Positions 25,716-34,131 of a stretch of 64,000 nt of DNA are shown here, piece after piece. Below the pieces are notes generated by a model. It was not told where the DNA came from and did not search any database. It worked only from the letters and a program-made list of their open reading frames with translations. The translations under genes were made by a program, and so were the position numbers. The stretch spans positions 1 to 64,000 of the forward strand of contig JAVBPJ010000006.1 in NCBI GenBank assembly GCA_031549665.1. The letters run 5' to 3'. Source of the stretch: Rikenella sp031549665. Its GTDB lineage: Bacteria > Bacteroidota > Bacteroidia > Bacteroidales > Rikenellaceae. Position 1 is the first letter of the stretch. Each line of letters begins with the position of its first letter.

Positions 25716-26474
25716 TCAGAGCTTGCGCCCCAGCAACGCCAAAACGCCGGTGATGAAGGTCATCGGGTGGGCGGGGTTTCCCGGGACGTACAGATCGACC
25801 CGGTGGCGTTCGAAAAACGAGCGGTCGATGGCGGGCGACTCGGCGAACAGTCCGCCCGAAATGGCGTCGCTGCCCACGGCAATGACGATGCGGGGTTCGG
25901 GGATCGCCTCGAGGGTGATCTCCAGCGCCCGCGCCATGTTTCGGGTAACGGGCCCCGTAACGACCACGCCGTCGGCATGGCGCGGCGAGGCGACAAATTC
26001 GACACCCCAGCGCCGCATGTCGAAGTTGACGTTTCCGGCGGCGTTCAGTTCCATTTCGCAGCTATTATCTCCGCCGGCCGACACCTGGCGCAGCTTGAGC
26101 GCCCGGCCGAACAGGCGGCTTATGTCGGGATCGACGGCGTCGGGATCGAGCAGCGGTTCCTGCTGGCCGACCTCTATAATCAAACCCTCGCGGGTTGTGG
26201 AGCTGATGCGGTAGTCGTTCGTAAAACGGATGTGGTCGGGTTCGCAGAGGGCGCATTCGCCGCAGAAGATGCAACGCCCCAGATCGAGCGAAAAGGGCTG
26301 CGTCCCGATAGCCCCCGCGGGGCAAAAATCGCGCAGGGCGTCGAGCCGGTCGGCCGACAGCCCCTCGCACAGGACGGGGCGGCCCCGGAAACGTTCCGAA
26401 AGCTCCACGCGCTCGGGGCGGCGGATGGCTTGCCGCCCGTGGCTGAACAGAATCTTGATGCTGTTGAAGAACAT
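25716..26474 (-). CDS. Ferredoxin/NuoB-like fusion subunit of an Ehr-type complex (HyfI-like), metal ligands degenerate
   Basis: The 252-residue last gene of the operon fuses a ferredoxin segment to a NuoB/[NiFe]-small-subunit domain. One [4Fe-4S] site looks intact (C51-P with C68, C71, C74); the other is reduced to scattered cysteines (C36, C77). The NuoB-like part (GGDNSCEMELNA...NFDMRRWGVEFVASPRHADGVVVTGPVTRNM) clearly matches HycG/EchC. Of the four proximal [4Fe-4S] cysteines only C139 remains; the others are D136, D203 (GSDAISGG) and N233 (VPGNPAHP). The protein is therefore unlikely to hold an N2-type cluster. It faces the cytoplasm beside the large subunit encoded 12 bp upstream. Confidence 0.82.
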   Translation of the reverse strand: MFFNSIKILFSHGRQAIRRPERVELSERFRGRPVLCEGLSADRLDALRDFCPAGAIGTQPFSLDLGRCIFCGECALCEPDHIRFTNDYRISSTTREGLIIEVGQQEPLLDPDAVDPDISRLFGRALKLRQVSAGGDNSCEMELNAAGNVNFDMRRWGVEFVASPRHADGVVVTGPVTRNMARALEITLEAIPEPRIVIAVGSDAISGGLFAESPAIDRSFFERHRVDLYVPGNPAHPMTFITGVLALLGRKL

Positions 26475-26486
26475 AACGCCGGGGGG

Positions 26487-27998
26487 TTATAGGTCGTGTC
26501 CGCAGTACGACAGGTTGAAACTTTTGTTGCTGACGGGGAAGTCGGAAATCTGCGCCTGGCGTACCGACAGGGCCAGCATCATCCAGTTGTGGAGCGACGG
26601 ATCGACCACTTTGTACGTTGAAATGGCTCCTTCCGGGCCGGTGAGCGCCACGTGGCAGACTTCGCCCCGCCACCCTTCGACGAGCGAAACGAGCAGCGAG
26701 TCGGCGGGCAGCGCCCGGCCGTAATCGGGGGCGGGAACGGCCTCGGGCCATTTGGCGGCCAGCAGGGCGCAGTATTCGGCAAGGAGCGAGTAGGATTGGT
26801 CGATTTCGAGCATGCGCAGCCTCAGGCGGGCCATCAGGTCGCCCTCCGCACACAGTACGGGCTGGTGGGCCAGGTGCGACCGCACCACGTTGTGGCGGGT
26901 GCGTGCGTCGCGTTCCAGTCCCGACGAACGGGCGGCCATCCCCACGGCCCCCACCTGAAGGGCCTGGCGGCGGGTTACTCGGCACACCTGTTCGAGCCGC
27001 GCCAGGATCGACGGGTTCGAAAGGATGGCGGCGGCCACCTCGCGGTAGCGGGTGATCACCTGTTCCATCGTTGTTTCAATGTTCCGAAGCTGTTCGGGGT
27101 CGAGCCGGTAGTGGCTGCCGAAGGGACGGATAAGGCCTTTCCCGAAACGGTTGCCGCACCACCCCTGGGTGGTGTTGATGACCAGTGTCCGCAGGGCCTC
27201 GCAGACCACCTGGCCGAGTTGGTAGCCGAGGTCCATGCACAGCGCGCCGGTGTCGGCCAGGTGCATGGCGATTCGTTCCATTTCGAGGGCCACGGCGCGT
27301 TCGCAGTCGAGGATTTCGTTGCGGGTTCCGGCCTCGAAGATCATGGCCGCGGCGGTGGCGTGCGCCACCACGCTGTCGCCCGCGATCGATTCGGCCAGGG
27401 CGATCTGCCGCAACCGATGGCGGGAACTTTGGGCCATCAGGGTCTCGATCCCCCGATGCTGGTAGCCGAGGGCTATTTCGAGGTGGAGAATCTGTTCGCC
27501 GTTGCACAGGAAACGGAAAGCGCCGGGTTCGATGATCCCCGCATGTACGGGTCCCACCTGCACCTGATGCAGTTCGCCCCCCTGCATCGTGTAAAAGGGG
27601 TAGGTGTCGATGGTGGCTTCGGGGTAGTGGCGGTTGTGGGGGTAGCGGAGCGGCTTTTGCCAGGGGTGGTTGTGGAACCGCAGCCCGAAAAGTTCGTGGA
27701 TTTCGCGCTCGAAAGGGTGCAGCGCGGGCAGGGTGGCCGAAAGCGATTCGACCTGTTCGGTGTAGTAGTCGACGGCATGGCTCGCGGCCACTATTTCGCC
27801 CGTGCGGTCGTTGGCCACCAGGGCGTATAGGCGGAGTCCCTGTCCCTGGCCGACGGGTGCGGCGAAGTAGGCGACGCAGTGGCACGCCTGATCCCGGAGC
27901 AGTTCGGCGAGTTGTGCGGCGAAATCGGGGTAGGGAAGCATCGGAATGCTCCCTAACGGCGCGGCCGGGCCGCCATTGCGAATCACAAACCAGTTCAT
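26487..27998 (-). CDS. NuoCD-like/HyfG-like large subunit without [NiFe] ligands
   Basis: The 503-residue protein joins a NuoC-like domain (HPFEREIHELFGLRFHNHPWQKPLRYP, residues 94-120) to a NuoD/[NiFe]-large-subunit domain (about 150-503). In hydrogenases two CxxC motifs bind Ni-Fe. Here the first is ESIAGDSVVAH (203-213), with A207 and S210 in place of cysteine, and the C-terminal motif is absent, the chain ending in SFNLSYCGHDL. This makes it a complex-I-like or 'energy-converting-hydrogenase-related' subunit, not a hydrogenase. It overlaps the upstream HyfF-like gene by 4 bp. Confidence 0.85.
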   Translation of the reverse strand: MNWFVIRNGGPAAPLGSIPMLPYPDFAAQLAELLRDQACHCVAYFAAPVGQGQGLRLYALVANDRTGEIVAASHAVDYYTEQVESLSATLPALHPFEREIHELFGLRFHNHPWQKPLRYPHNRHYPEATIDTYPFYTMQGGELHQVQVGPVHAGIIEPGAFRFLCNGEQILHLEIALGYQHRGIETLMAQSSRHRLRQIALAESIAGDSVVAHATAAAMIFEAGTRNEILDCERAVALEMERIAMHLADTGALCMDLGYQLGQVVCEALRTLVINTTQGWCGNRFGKGLIRPFGSHYRLDPEQLRNIETTMEQVITRYREVAAAILSNPSILARLEQVCRVTRRQALQVGAVGMAARSSGLERDARTRHNVVRSHLAHQPVLCAEGDLMARLRLRMLEIDQSYSLLAEYCALLAAKWPEAVPAPDYGRALPADSLLVSLVEGWRGEVCHVALTGPEGAISTYKVVDPSLHNWMMLALSVRQAQISDFPVSNKSFNLSYCGHDL

Positions 27999-29404
27999 GG
28001 GCGGAGGATGGAATCAATCAGGGCGATCAGCGGATCGGGCTGCCACACCCCGACGATGAACAGGGCGGTTACGATCCCGATCAGCAGCAGCGACAACAAG
28101 GGGTTCCGGCCCGCGGAACGGGGCGTGGATCCCTTTTCGTTCCCCTTGTAGAACAGGGGTAAAATCTTCGAACACAGCCAATAGATGATGGCCAGCAGCA
28201 ACACGGCGGCCACGGCGGCGATCCATCCCCGGCCCGAGGCGATCAGTTCGCTCAGCATCAGGTATTCGGTGCGGAACAGGATCGAGGGAGGCAGGGCCAG
28301 CAACAACACGAACAGCCCCAAAAGAGCCGTGGCTCCCAGGGGGTCGTTGCGGAAGTAGTCGCCCCGTTTCGGGCATTTGTAGTTGCCGTACATTTTGCCC
28401 ACAACGCTCAGTTGCAGGAACCAGCCGCCTTTGATCAGGGTGTGCGCCAGCGAGTGCAGCACGGCGGCCCAGGCGCCGATCCCGCCGATCCCGAGGCCGA
28501 GGGCGATCAGTCCGCTGTTCTCGACGGTGGAGTAGGCTCCCAGCCGCTTGAAGCTGCGGGTACGCCCCAGGTAGACGGCGGCCATCAGCAGCGACAGCAC
28601 GCCAACCAGCAGCAGCACATGGCTTACCCACCGGGTGAGCGCTCCGTCGGGGGGGAGCAGGCGGTACAGGCGGAAAATGGCCACAAACCCTCCGCCCACC
28701 ATCGCCGAGCTCAGGAAAGCCGAAGCGGGCGAGGGAGCGACGTGGTTGGCGTCGATGCCGACGGTGTACAGGGGGAAGAGTTCGAACTTGGAACTGTAAC
28801 CGACCAGTACGAAAATAAAGGCGAGTTTCAGGTAGAGCAGGTTGCCCTGGCCCGTCGAAAGGGCTTCGCGCAGGGCGTGGTACGACAGCTCGCCGTGGCT
28901 GGCGGTACTCAAAAACAGGATGCCGAGGTAGGCGATGGCGATCCCCACCGAACTCACGAAAATGTACTTCCAGGTGGCTTCGAGGCTGTGAAGCGAACGG
29001 CGGTGGTAGGTCAGCCCGGCGGCGGCGATGGTGGTAGCCTCTAGGAAAATCCAGGTAACGACGATGTTGTTCGAAAGGTAAACCCCCGTCAGGGCCACGT
29101 TCAGCCCGATGAACGAAAGGAGGTAGATTTTGGTTTCGCGCAGGCTTTCGCGGTCGAGGTAGTGGTTGCTTTGCCAGCAGCAGAGCAGTCCCAAAACGCC
29201 CATCAGCACGTAGTAGGCGATGCCCAGCGTGTCGTAGGTAAAGAACACCAGGTGGGTGGTGCCATGCTGGGGAATGGTGCAGGCGGCAAAGCCGAGCTGG
29301 ATCCAGAAGAAGAGCTGGGCGAACAGGTGGGCCTGCCGCCGGCTCTTGGCCCCGACCACCGACATACAGCTCAGTATGGCTACAAACAACAGGTAGATCA
29401 ACAT
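27995..29404 (-). CDS. HyfF/NuoN-like proton-translocating membrane subunit
   Basis: The 469-residue antiporter-like protein has about 13-14 helices. Proton-path residues are retained: helix-5 glutamate in WIFLEATTIAAAGL, helix-7 lysine in GYSSKFELFPLYTVGIDANHVAPSPASAFLSS, and the broken-helix region YSTVENSGLIALGLG followed by HTLIKGGWF. It belongs with MrpD/NuoN/HyfF subunits. It lies between the HyfE-like gene (6 bp upstream) and the large subunit (4-bp overlap). Confidence 0.87.
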   Translation of the reverse strand: MLIYLLFVAILSCMSVVGAKSRRQAHLFAQLFFWIQLGFAACTIPQHGTTHLVFFTYDTLGIAYYVLMGVLGLLCCWQSNHYLDRESLRETKIYLLSFIGLNVALTGVYLSNNIVVTWIFLEATTIAAAGLTYHRRSLHSLEATWKYIFVSSVGIAIAYLGILFLSTASHGELSYHALREALSTGQGNLLYLKLAFIFVLVGYSSKFELFPLYTVGIDANHVAPSPASAFLSSAMVGGGFVAIFRLYRLLPPDGALTRWVSHVLLLVGVLSLLMAAVYLGRTRSFKRLGAYSTVENSGLIALGLGIGGIGAWAAVLHSLAHTLIKGGWFLQLSVVGKMYGNYKCPKRGDYFRNDPLGATALLGLFVLLLALPPSILFRTEYLMLSELIASGRGWIAAVAAVLLLAIIYWLCSKILPLFYKGNEKGSTPRSAGRNPLLSLLLIGIVTALFIVGVWQPDPLIALIDSILRP

Positions 29405-29410
29405 GGCGGG

Positions 29411-30043
29411 TTAGTCTTTCAGGTGGGTGAGGGTTTCGTTGTCCAGATCGGGCAGCCGGTGGCCGATCTTCGAGATGAAGAGGCCCAGGATCAGCACGCC
29501 CATCAAAATATCGAGCAGGATGCCCACGTTCACCAGCATCGGCATCTCGATCCCCACGGCCAGCGAGAAGAAGAAGACGGCGTTTTCGATGATCAGGAAC
29601 CCGACCAGGTGCGAGAAGATCCGCCGGTGGGTGGTGATCAGCAGCAGGCCCGACAGCAGCCCGAACAGGGCGATGCCGAAGAAGAGCCGGTTCACCTGCG
29701 AGTCGGCCACCCACTGGGTGATCGAAAGGCTCACCAGCAGCGCCACCAGCGACAGGGCCAGCGCCAGGAACGAGGGGATCGAGGTGCGGCTCACGCGGTT
29801 GATGCGGGTGTTGCGAATGATGCGGAAAAGCAGGTAGGGTACCAATATCCCTTTGAAAAGAAGGGTTTCGGCAATCACAAAAATTTTGGTGGCCAGCCCT
29901 TCGGCCGGGCCCAACTGCATCAGGGCAATGGCCATCAGCACCCACCCCTGCAGCCCCACCAGCAGGGCGTAGCGGCGGAACCGCTCGGTTACCGACAGGT
30001 AGAGCAGCGAAATGGCGTAGATGATGATCAGCGAAAGCAACAT
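29411..30043 (-). CDS. HyfE/NuoK-like membrane subunit
   Basis: The 210-residue protein has about six to seven helices and matches hydrogenase-4 component E. It carries the conserved acidic residues in VIAETLLFKGILVPYLLFRI and GFLIIENAVFFFSLAVGIEMPMLVNVGILLDIL. The C-terminal half is the NuoK/MnhC-like core. HyfE forms part of the proton channel near the quinone or catalytic arm. Spacing to both neighbours is 6 bp, so it is cotranscribed. Confidence 0.87.
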   Translation of the reverse strand: MLLSLIIIYAISLLYLSVTERFRRYALLVGLQGWVLMAIALMQLGPAEGLATKIFVIAETLLFKGILVPYLLFRIIRNTRINRVSRTSIPSFLALALSLVALLVSLSITQWVADSQVNRLFFGIALFGLLSGLLLITTHRRIFSHLVGFLIIENAVFFFSLAVGIEMPMLVNVGILLDILMGVLILGLFISKIGHRLPDLDNETLTHLKD

Positions 30044-30049
30044 GGCGTA

Positions 30050-30970
30050 TTAGTCTCCCATAACGTTTGCGGCCAGCAGGAATGCCACCAGAAAGCCGAG
30101 CAGGCCGATGGCGGTGATGGTGGCCAGGTAGGTGGTGTTTTTGGGCATCCGGTTGCGGGTCATGAACGATTCGAGCAGCCCGATGGCCACGCCCACCAAT
30201 CCCACCACAACGGCGTGCCAAAGCACCACAACCCACTGCTGTTCGCTGCCTTGGGCGGGTACCAGCGCGTTGGCGGTCAGCAGGGCGTAGATGGCTCCTT
30301 TTATCCAGCCGCCGATCTGAACCCAGGCCAGGTCGACCCCGCTCACGTCCAGCACCATCGCCTCGTGGATCATGGTCAGTTCCAGGTGGGTGCGCGTGTC
30401 GTCGATCGGCAGGCGGCCGTTTTCGATCAGGGTGAGGTTGAAAAAAGTGTATCCGGCCACCACCGACAGCACGATCAGGTTGATGGAGGTGTTGTCGAAA
30501 GCGGCGAAAATCGACGAGAAGGAGTAGTGTCCGGTGATCAGCGCGAAGGTTCCCATCAGCAGGAAGAAGCAGGGTTCGATGAGCATCGAGAAGAGCGTTT
30601 CGCGGGCCGACCCCATGCCCTGAAAGGCGCTGCCGCTTTCGAGCGCGGTGAAGAGCAGGGCCAGCTTGCCCAGTACCAGCAGGTAGCAGAACAGGATGAA
30701 GTCGCCCTCGAACGAGATCCAGGCCGAGAACCCTCCCAGCGGGATAAAGAGCATGGCCACCAACAGGGTGCCCAGGTAGAAGCTCGGCCCCGTGCGGCTG
30801 ATCCAGGTCGCCGAGGTGCTGTACACGCTTCCCTTGCGCAGCAGCACGCCTACGTTCCACAGGGGTTGGAAAAAGCGGTACCCCGTGCGCCCGGCGCACA
30901 GGGCCCGGGTTTTGTTGATGATTCCGGGCAAAAGCAGGATTCCTGCCAACAGCAACAGCAGAGGGATCAT
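30050..30970 (-). CDS. NuoH/HyfC-like membrane subunit
   Basis: The 306-residue protein has about eight helices. It carries the NuoH/HyfC signature loop ENGRLPIDDTRTHLELTMIHEAM, rich in conserved acidic residues at the junction between electron-transfer and pumping arms. I start at the ATG at 30970, whose ATGA overlaps the HyfB stop; the open frame from 31078 lies within the HyfB gene. In respiratory complex I this subunit builds the quinone chamber; whether a quinone binds here is unknown. Confidence 0.87.
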   Translation of the reverse strand: MIPLLLLLAGILLLPGIINKTRALCAGRTGYRFFQPLWNVGVLLRKGSVYSTSATWISRTGPSFYLGTLLVAMLFIPLGGFSAWISFEGDFILFCYLLVLGKLALLFTALESGSAFQGMGSARETLFSMLIEPCFFLLMGTFALITGHYSFSSIFAAFDNTSINLIVLSVVAGYTFFNLTLIENGRLPIDDTRTHLELTMIHEAMVLDVSGVDLAWVQIGGWIKGAIYALLTANALVPAQGSEQQWVVVLWHAVVVGLVGVAIGLLESFMTRNRMPKNTTYLATITAIGLLGFLVAFLLAANVMGD

Positions 30971-32853
30971 AGCAGTCCGGCGAGTGAAAGGATCAATACC
31001 GCGCCCAGCAGCAACAGGGCGTGGAGGATGTAATGGTTGGTCTTTCCGGTTTGGAACAGGGCCAGCCGTGCCGTCCATTTCCGCAGCACGCGGAACGAAA
31101 AACGGGTAACGGCCCGGGCGGTGGTGTCGCTCTCGTGGGTCGAAAAGGTGTGTTCGCGGGGGAATATCTCCATCTCTTCGAGTTCGACGGGCGCTTCGGT
31201 GTCTTTTTCACGGGCGACGATCCCTTCGAGTTCGCGGGCGAACGACGAGGCGGTGTACTGCATGCGGGTGCTGGGCGCCGTAAAGCCGCAACCCCACGTG
31301 GGGCCCTCGACAACGGGCGCTGCGGAGCGGCGGCGCAGCAGGGCGCGCACGGCCAGCAGGGCGGCTACCACCACGGCCAGCAGGCCTCCGACCCACAGGA
31401 TGCGGTCGAGGGTGTCGAACGGGGCAAGCTGGGTCTCGTCGAAAATGGTCCACAGCCAGCGCGGGTAGCAGACGGCTCCGGCGATCAATCCGGCCAGCGG
31501 CAGGGCCTGTGCGCCGATCATCCATCCGTTCACCTCGCCTGCGTCGCGGGCCGCGGCCGAGCGCGGATTGCCCAGAAAAGTGATCCCGAACGCCTTGACG
31601 AAGGTGATGACCACCAGTCCGCCCACCAGCGACAGGGCGACGATTCCGAAAATGGCCACGCCCAGTTGCTGCCCTGCCGACAGGGCGTCGAACATGCCCC
31701 AAAAGAGCAGGAATTCGGAACTGAACCCCACCAGCGGCGGCGCGGCGCAGATGGCCAGCGTGGCGGAGCAAAAGAGGATGGCGCTCAGGGGCATCCGCCG
31801 GGCGAGTCCGCCCAGCCGGTTCATGTCGGTGCGGTGGGTGGCGGTATAGATCGATCCCGCTCCTAAAAAGAGCAGGGTTTTGTAGTTCGAGTGGCCGAGC
31901 ATGTGTACCAGCGCGGCTCCGTAGCCGAGTCCGGCGATGGCCAGGTTGTCGACCGCCATGCCCACGGTGCCGAACCCGATCCCGAGCAGCATCAGCCCGA
32001 TATTTTCGATGGACGAGTAGGCCAACAGCCGTTTCAGGTCGTCCTGTCCGGCGGCGCGGACAATGCCGAACAGGGCGGTAACGGCTCCGGCGATCAGCAG
32101 CGCGACGCCCACGCCGTACAGGTGGTCGTCGAGGCTGGTTACGGCGCGGACAATGCCGTAGATGCCCATCTTGATCATCACGCCCGACATCAGGGCCGAA
32201 ACGTGGGCCGGCGCGGCGGGGTGCGCCACGGGCAGCCAAAGGTGCAGGGGGAAAACTCCCGCCTTGAGGGCGAATCCCAGGAACAGCAGCACGAAGGCTC
32301 CGAGCGACAGGCTCCCGCTGCCGAACAGGGCGTCGCCGCTCAGCGAAAAACCGGCCAACAGCAGGAAAAATCCGGCGTGCATCAGGATCAGGTAGCCGAT
32401 GGCGGCGTGAAGCACCTCTTTGCGTTGGGCGTCGAAAAGAATCAGCAGGAACGACCCGATGGCCATCAGTTCCCACCAAAACAGGAATTCGTAACGCTGG
32501 GTGGAGGTAACCACTCCGACCATGGCGTAAAACAGCACCACCAGCGATCCGGCGTGCAGGTCGAGTTGCAGGCGGTTTTTTTGCGTGCGGTAGGCCCTCA
32601 GGTAGCCGATGGCGTAGACCGAACTGGCGATCCCCCCCAGGGCGAGGGCCACCACGAACAGGGCTGACAGGGGGTCGACACCGGGGAGTTGCGGCTGGCC
32701 CCAGCCGCTCAACACCCGCACGGCTTCGCAGAGCAGGGCGACGGCTCCGGCGCAGATGCCGATGGCGGCGCCCACGATGCTGCGACCGCGGCTGAACAGG
32801 GGCATCAGCAGGATCGAAACGACGATGGGGATCAGTAGAAACAGGGTATTCAT
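30967..32853 (-). CDS. HyfB/NuoL-like proton-translocating membrane subunit
   Basis: The 628-residue first structural gene of the complex is an antiporter-like subunit with about 14 or more helices. Key residues are present: FWWELMAIGSFLL (helix-5 Glu), FALKAGVFPLHLWLPVAHPAAPAHVSALMSG (helix-7 Lys), YSSIENIGLMLLGIG and HMLGHSNYKTLLFLGAGSI. A soluble loop (about 520-590) precedes a C-terminal amphipathic or membrane segment. It starts 6 bp after rsmE, so rsmE and the complex share a transcript or the complex has a weak internal promoter. Confidence 0.88.
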   Translation of the reverse strand: MNTLFLLIPIVVSILLMPLFSRGRSIVGAAIGICAGAVALLCEAVRVLSGWGQPQLPGVDPLSALFVVALALGGIASSVYAIGYLRAYRTQKNRLQLDLHAGSLVVLFYAMVGVVTSTQRYEFLFWWELMAIGSFLLILFDAQRKEVLHAAIGYLILMHAGFFLLLAGFSLSGDALFGSGSLSLGAFVLLFLGFALKAGVFPLHLWLPVAHPAAPAHVSALMSGVMIKMGIYGIVRAVTSLDDHLYGVGVALLIAGAVTALFGIVRAAGQDDLKRLLAYSSIENIGLMLLGIGFGTVGMAVDNLAIAGLGYGAALVHMLGHSNYKTLLFLGAGSIYTATHRTDMNRLGGLARRMPLSAILFCSATLAICAAPPLVGFSSEFLLFWGMFDALSAGQQLGVAIFGIVALSLVGGLVVITFVKAFGITFLGNPRSAAARDAGEVNGWMIGAQALPLAGLIAGAVCYPRWLWTIFDETQLAPFDTLDRILWVGGLLAVVVAALLAVRALLRRRSAAPVVEGPTWGCGFTAPSTRMQYTASSFARELEGIVAREKDTEAPVELEEMEIFPREHTFSTHESDTTARAVTRFSFRVLRKWTARLALFQTGKTNHYILHALLLLGAVLILSLAGLL

Positions 32854-32859
32854 CGCCGT

Positions 32860-33567
32860 TTAGCTGTTAGCGAGTGTTGCGGCCGCGACGGCCAGCAGGG
32901 CGGCGGTTTCGGTGCGCAACCGGCTGCTTCCGAGGGTGATGGATTGAAACCCCGCTGCACGTGCCAGCTCGATCTCGGCAGGCGAAAAGTCGCCTTCGGG
33001 GCCGATCAGCAGGGTGTAGGACTGGCCCGGCGGCAGGGCGGCGGCCAGCGGAATTTTGGTGTCGTCGGGTTCGCAGTGGGCGATCAGGCGAACCCCCGCG
33101 GCGGGCAGTTCGGCCACGAAGCGGGCAAAGGGGGTCAGCTCGTCCAGCGCGGGCAGGTAGGCTCCCTGCGACTGTTTCATGGCGCTGAGCAGGATCTTGG
33201 CCGAGCGGTCGTGCTTGACGGTGCGGCGTTCGGAACGGTCGCACAGCAGGGGGGTGATGCGGTCGATGCCCAGTTCGGCGGCCTTTTCAAGGAACCACTC
33301 GTAGCGTTCGCTGTTCTTGGTGGGGGCGATGCCTACGTGCAGCCGGTAGGGGCGGCGGCCGTGGCCCTCGGTGCGTTCAACCACCTGCACCTCGCACGCC
33401 CGCGGCGAGGGGGTTTGGATCACTCCTTCGGCCCAGGTGCCGGCGCCGTCCGTCAGGCGGACGCGGTCGCCCGCCCCGAGCCGCAACACGCCCACGGCAT
33501 GGTGCGAATCGTCGGGACTCAGGGTGCAGCGGTCGCCGATCGGAGGGGGGAGGTAGAACAGGTGCAT
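32860..33567 (-). CDS. rsmE: 16S rRNA (uracil(1498)-N3)-methyltransferase RsmE
   Basis: The 235-residue SPOUT methyltransferase begins MHLFYLPPPIGDRCTLSPDDSHHAVGVLRLGAGD and has the knot motifs LLIGPEGDFSPAEIELARAAGFQSITLGSSRLRTETAAL. It methylates U1498 of 16S rRNA. It is the promoter-proximal gene ahead of the complex-I-like operon; a TACCTTTG box lies at 33619-33626. Confidence 0.94.
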   Translation of the reverse strand: MHLFYLPPPIGDRCTLSPDDSHHAVGVLRLGAGDRVRLTDGAGTWAEGVIQTPSPRACEVQVVERTEGHGRRPYRLHVGIAPTKNSERYEWFLEKAAELGIDRITPLLCDRSERRTVKHDRSAKILLSAMKQSQGAYLPALDELTPFARFVAELPAAGVRLIAHCEPDDTKIPLAAALPPGQSYTLLIGPEGDFSPAEIELARAAGFQSITLGSSRLRTETAALLAVAAATLANS

Positions 33568-33618
33568 GGTTTTAGGGACTTTCGCAGGTCATGTGCGTGT
33601 ATTGTGCGCACATGCAAA

Positions 33619-33626
33619 CAAAGGTA
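33619..33626 (-). promoter_or_regulatory. -7 box for rsmE and the complex-I-like operon
   Basis: TACCTTTG on the minus strand, about 50 bp before the rsmE start. It is the only consensus promoter seen for the seven-gene unit; no clear -33 TTG. Confidence 0.55.
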
Positions 33627-33664
33627 AAAAGTTTTTTTGATGTTCGATGGGGATTGTCGACAAC

Positions 33665-33702
33665 GAAAAACAGGCTCCGCACGGCAAGCGCGCAGTGTGC
33701 GG
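33665..33702 (-). terminator. Probable terminator after the thioesterase gene
   Basis: On the minus strand CCGCAC/GTGCGG arms (33677-33702) are followed by AGCCTGTTTTTC. The stem is only 6 bp, so moderate support. Confidence 0.5.
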
Positions 33703-33723
33703 AAACGGGCAGGCGGGGGCCGG

Positions 33724-34131
33724 TCAGGCGAAGTAGGGACGCAACCGTTCGAGCAGTTGCGCGGGCGGACGGCAGGCGGTCTTGGCGCCGCTGCGCATGA
33801 AAGCCAGCGTTACGGCGCCGGTGGTGATCAGTTCGCCGTCGGGGCGGAACACTTCGTAGTCGAACCGGATTTTGGCCGCCGGCAGTTCGCGCAGGGTGGT
33901 GCGGACGGTGAGCAGGTCGTCGTAGCGGGCGGGATTGCGGTAGTCGATCTCGACCCGCAGCACGGGCAGCATCACTCCGCCGGCCTCGATCTCGACGTTG
34001 GGCACCCCGACCGAGCGCATCAATTCGGTGCGTCCCACGTCGAACAGTTCGACGTAGTGGGCGTGGTACAGGAATCCCATCTGGTCGACCTCGCCGTAGC
34101 GGACGCGCACCTGGGTGTCGTAAACGATCAT
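33724..34131 (-). CDS. Acyl-CoA thioesterase (4HBT/YbgC family)
   Basis: The 135-residue hotdog-fold protein begins MIVYDTQVRVRYGEVDQMGFLYHAHYVELFDVGR, the YbgC/FadM pattern with the catalytic Asp in VRYGEVDQMG. It should hydrolyse acyl-CoA thioesters; chain preference unknown. The start codon overlaps the surE stop by 4 bp (ATGA), so the two are translationally coupled. A longer frame from 34425 is only antisense-like extension inside surE. Confidence 0.88.
   Translation of the reverse strand: MIVYDTQVRVRYGEVDQMGFLYHAHYVELFDVGRTELMRSVGVPNVEIEAGGVMLPVLRVEIDYRNPARYDDLLTVRTTLRELPAAKIRFDYEVFRPDGELITTGAVTLAFMRSGAKTACRPPAQLLERLRPYFA

Noticed and set aside
25716..27998. Calling the operon a hydrogenase-4 or formate hydrogenlyase
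   Set aside because: Both Ni-Fe cysteine pairs are missing from the large subunit, so hydrogen chemistry is not supported.
28014..30899. 961-aa open frame within the complex-I-like operon
   Set aside because: It is an off-frame shadow of three membrane-subunit genes; composition is Arg/Pro/His-rich with no domain.
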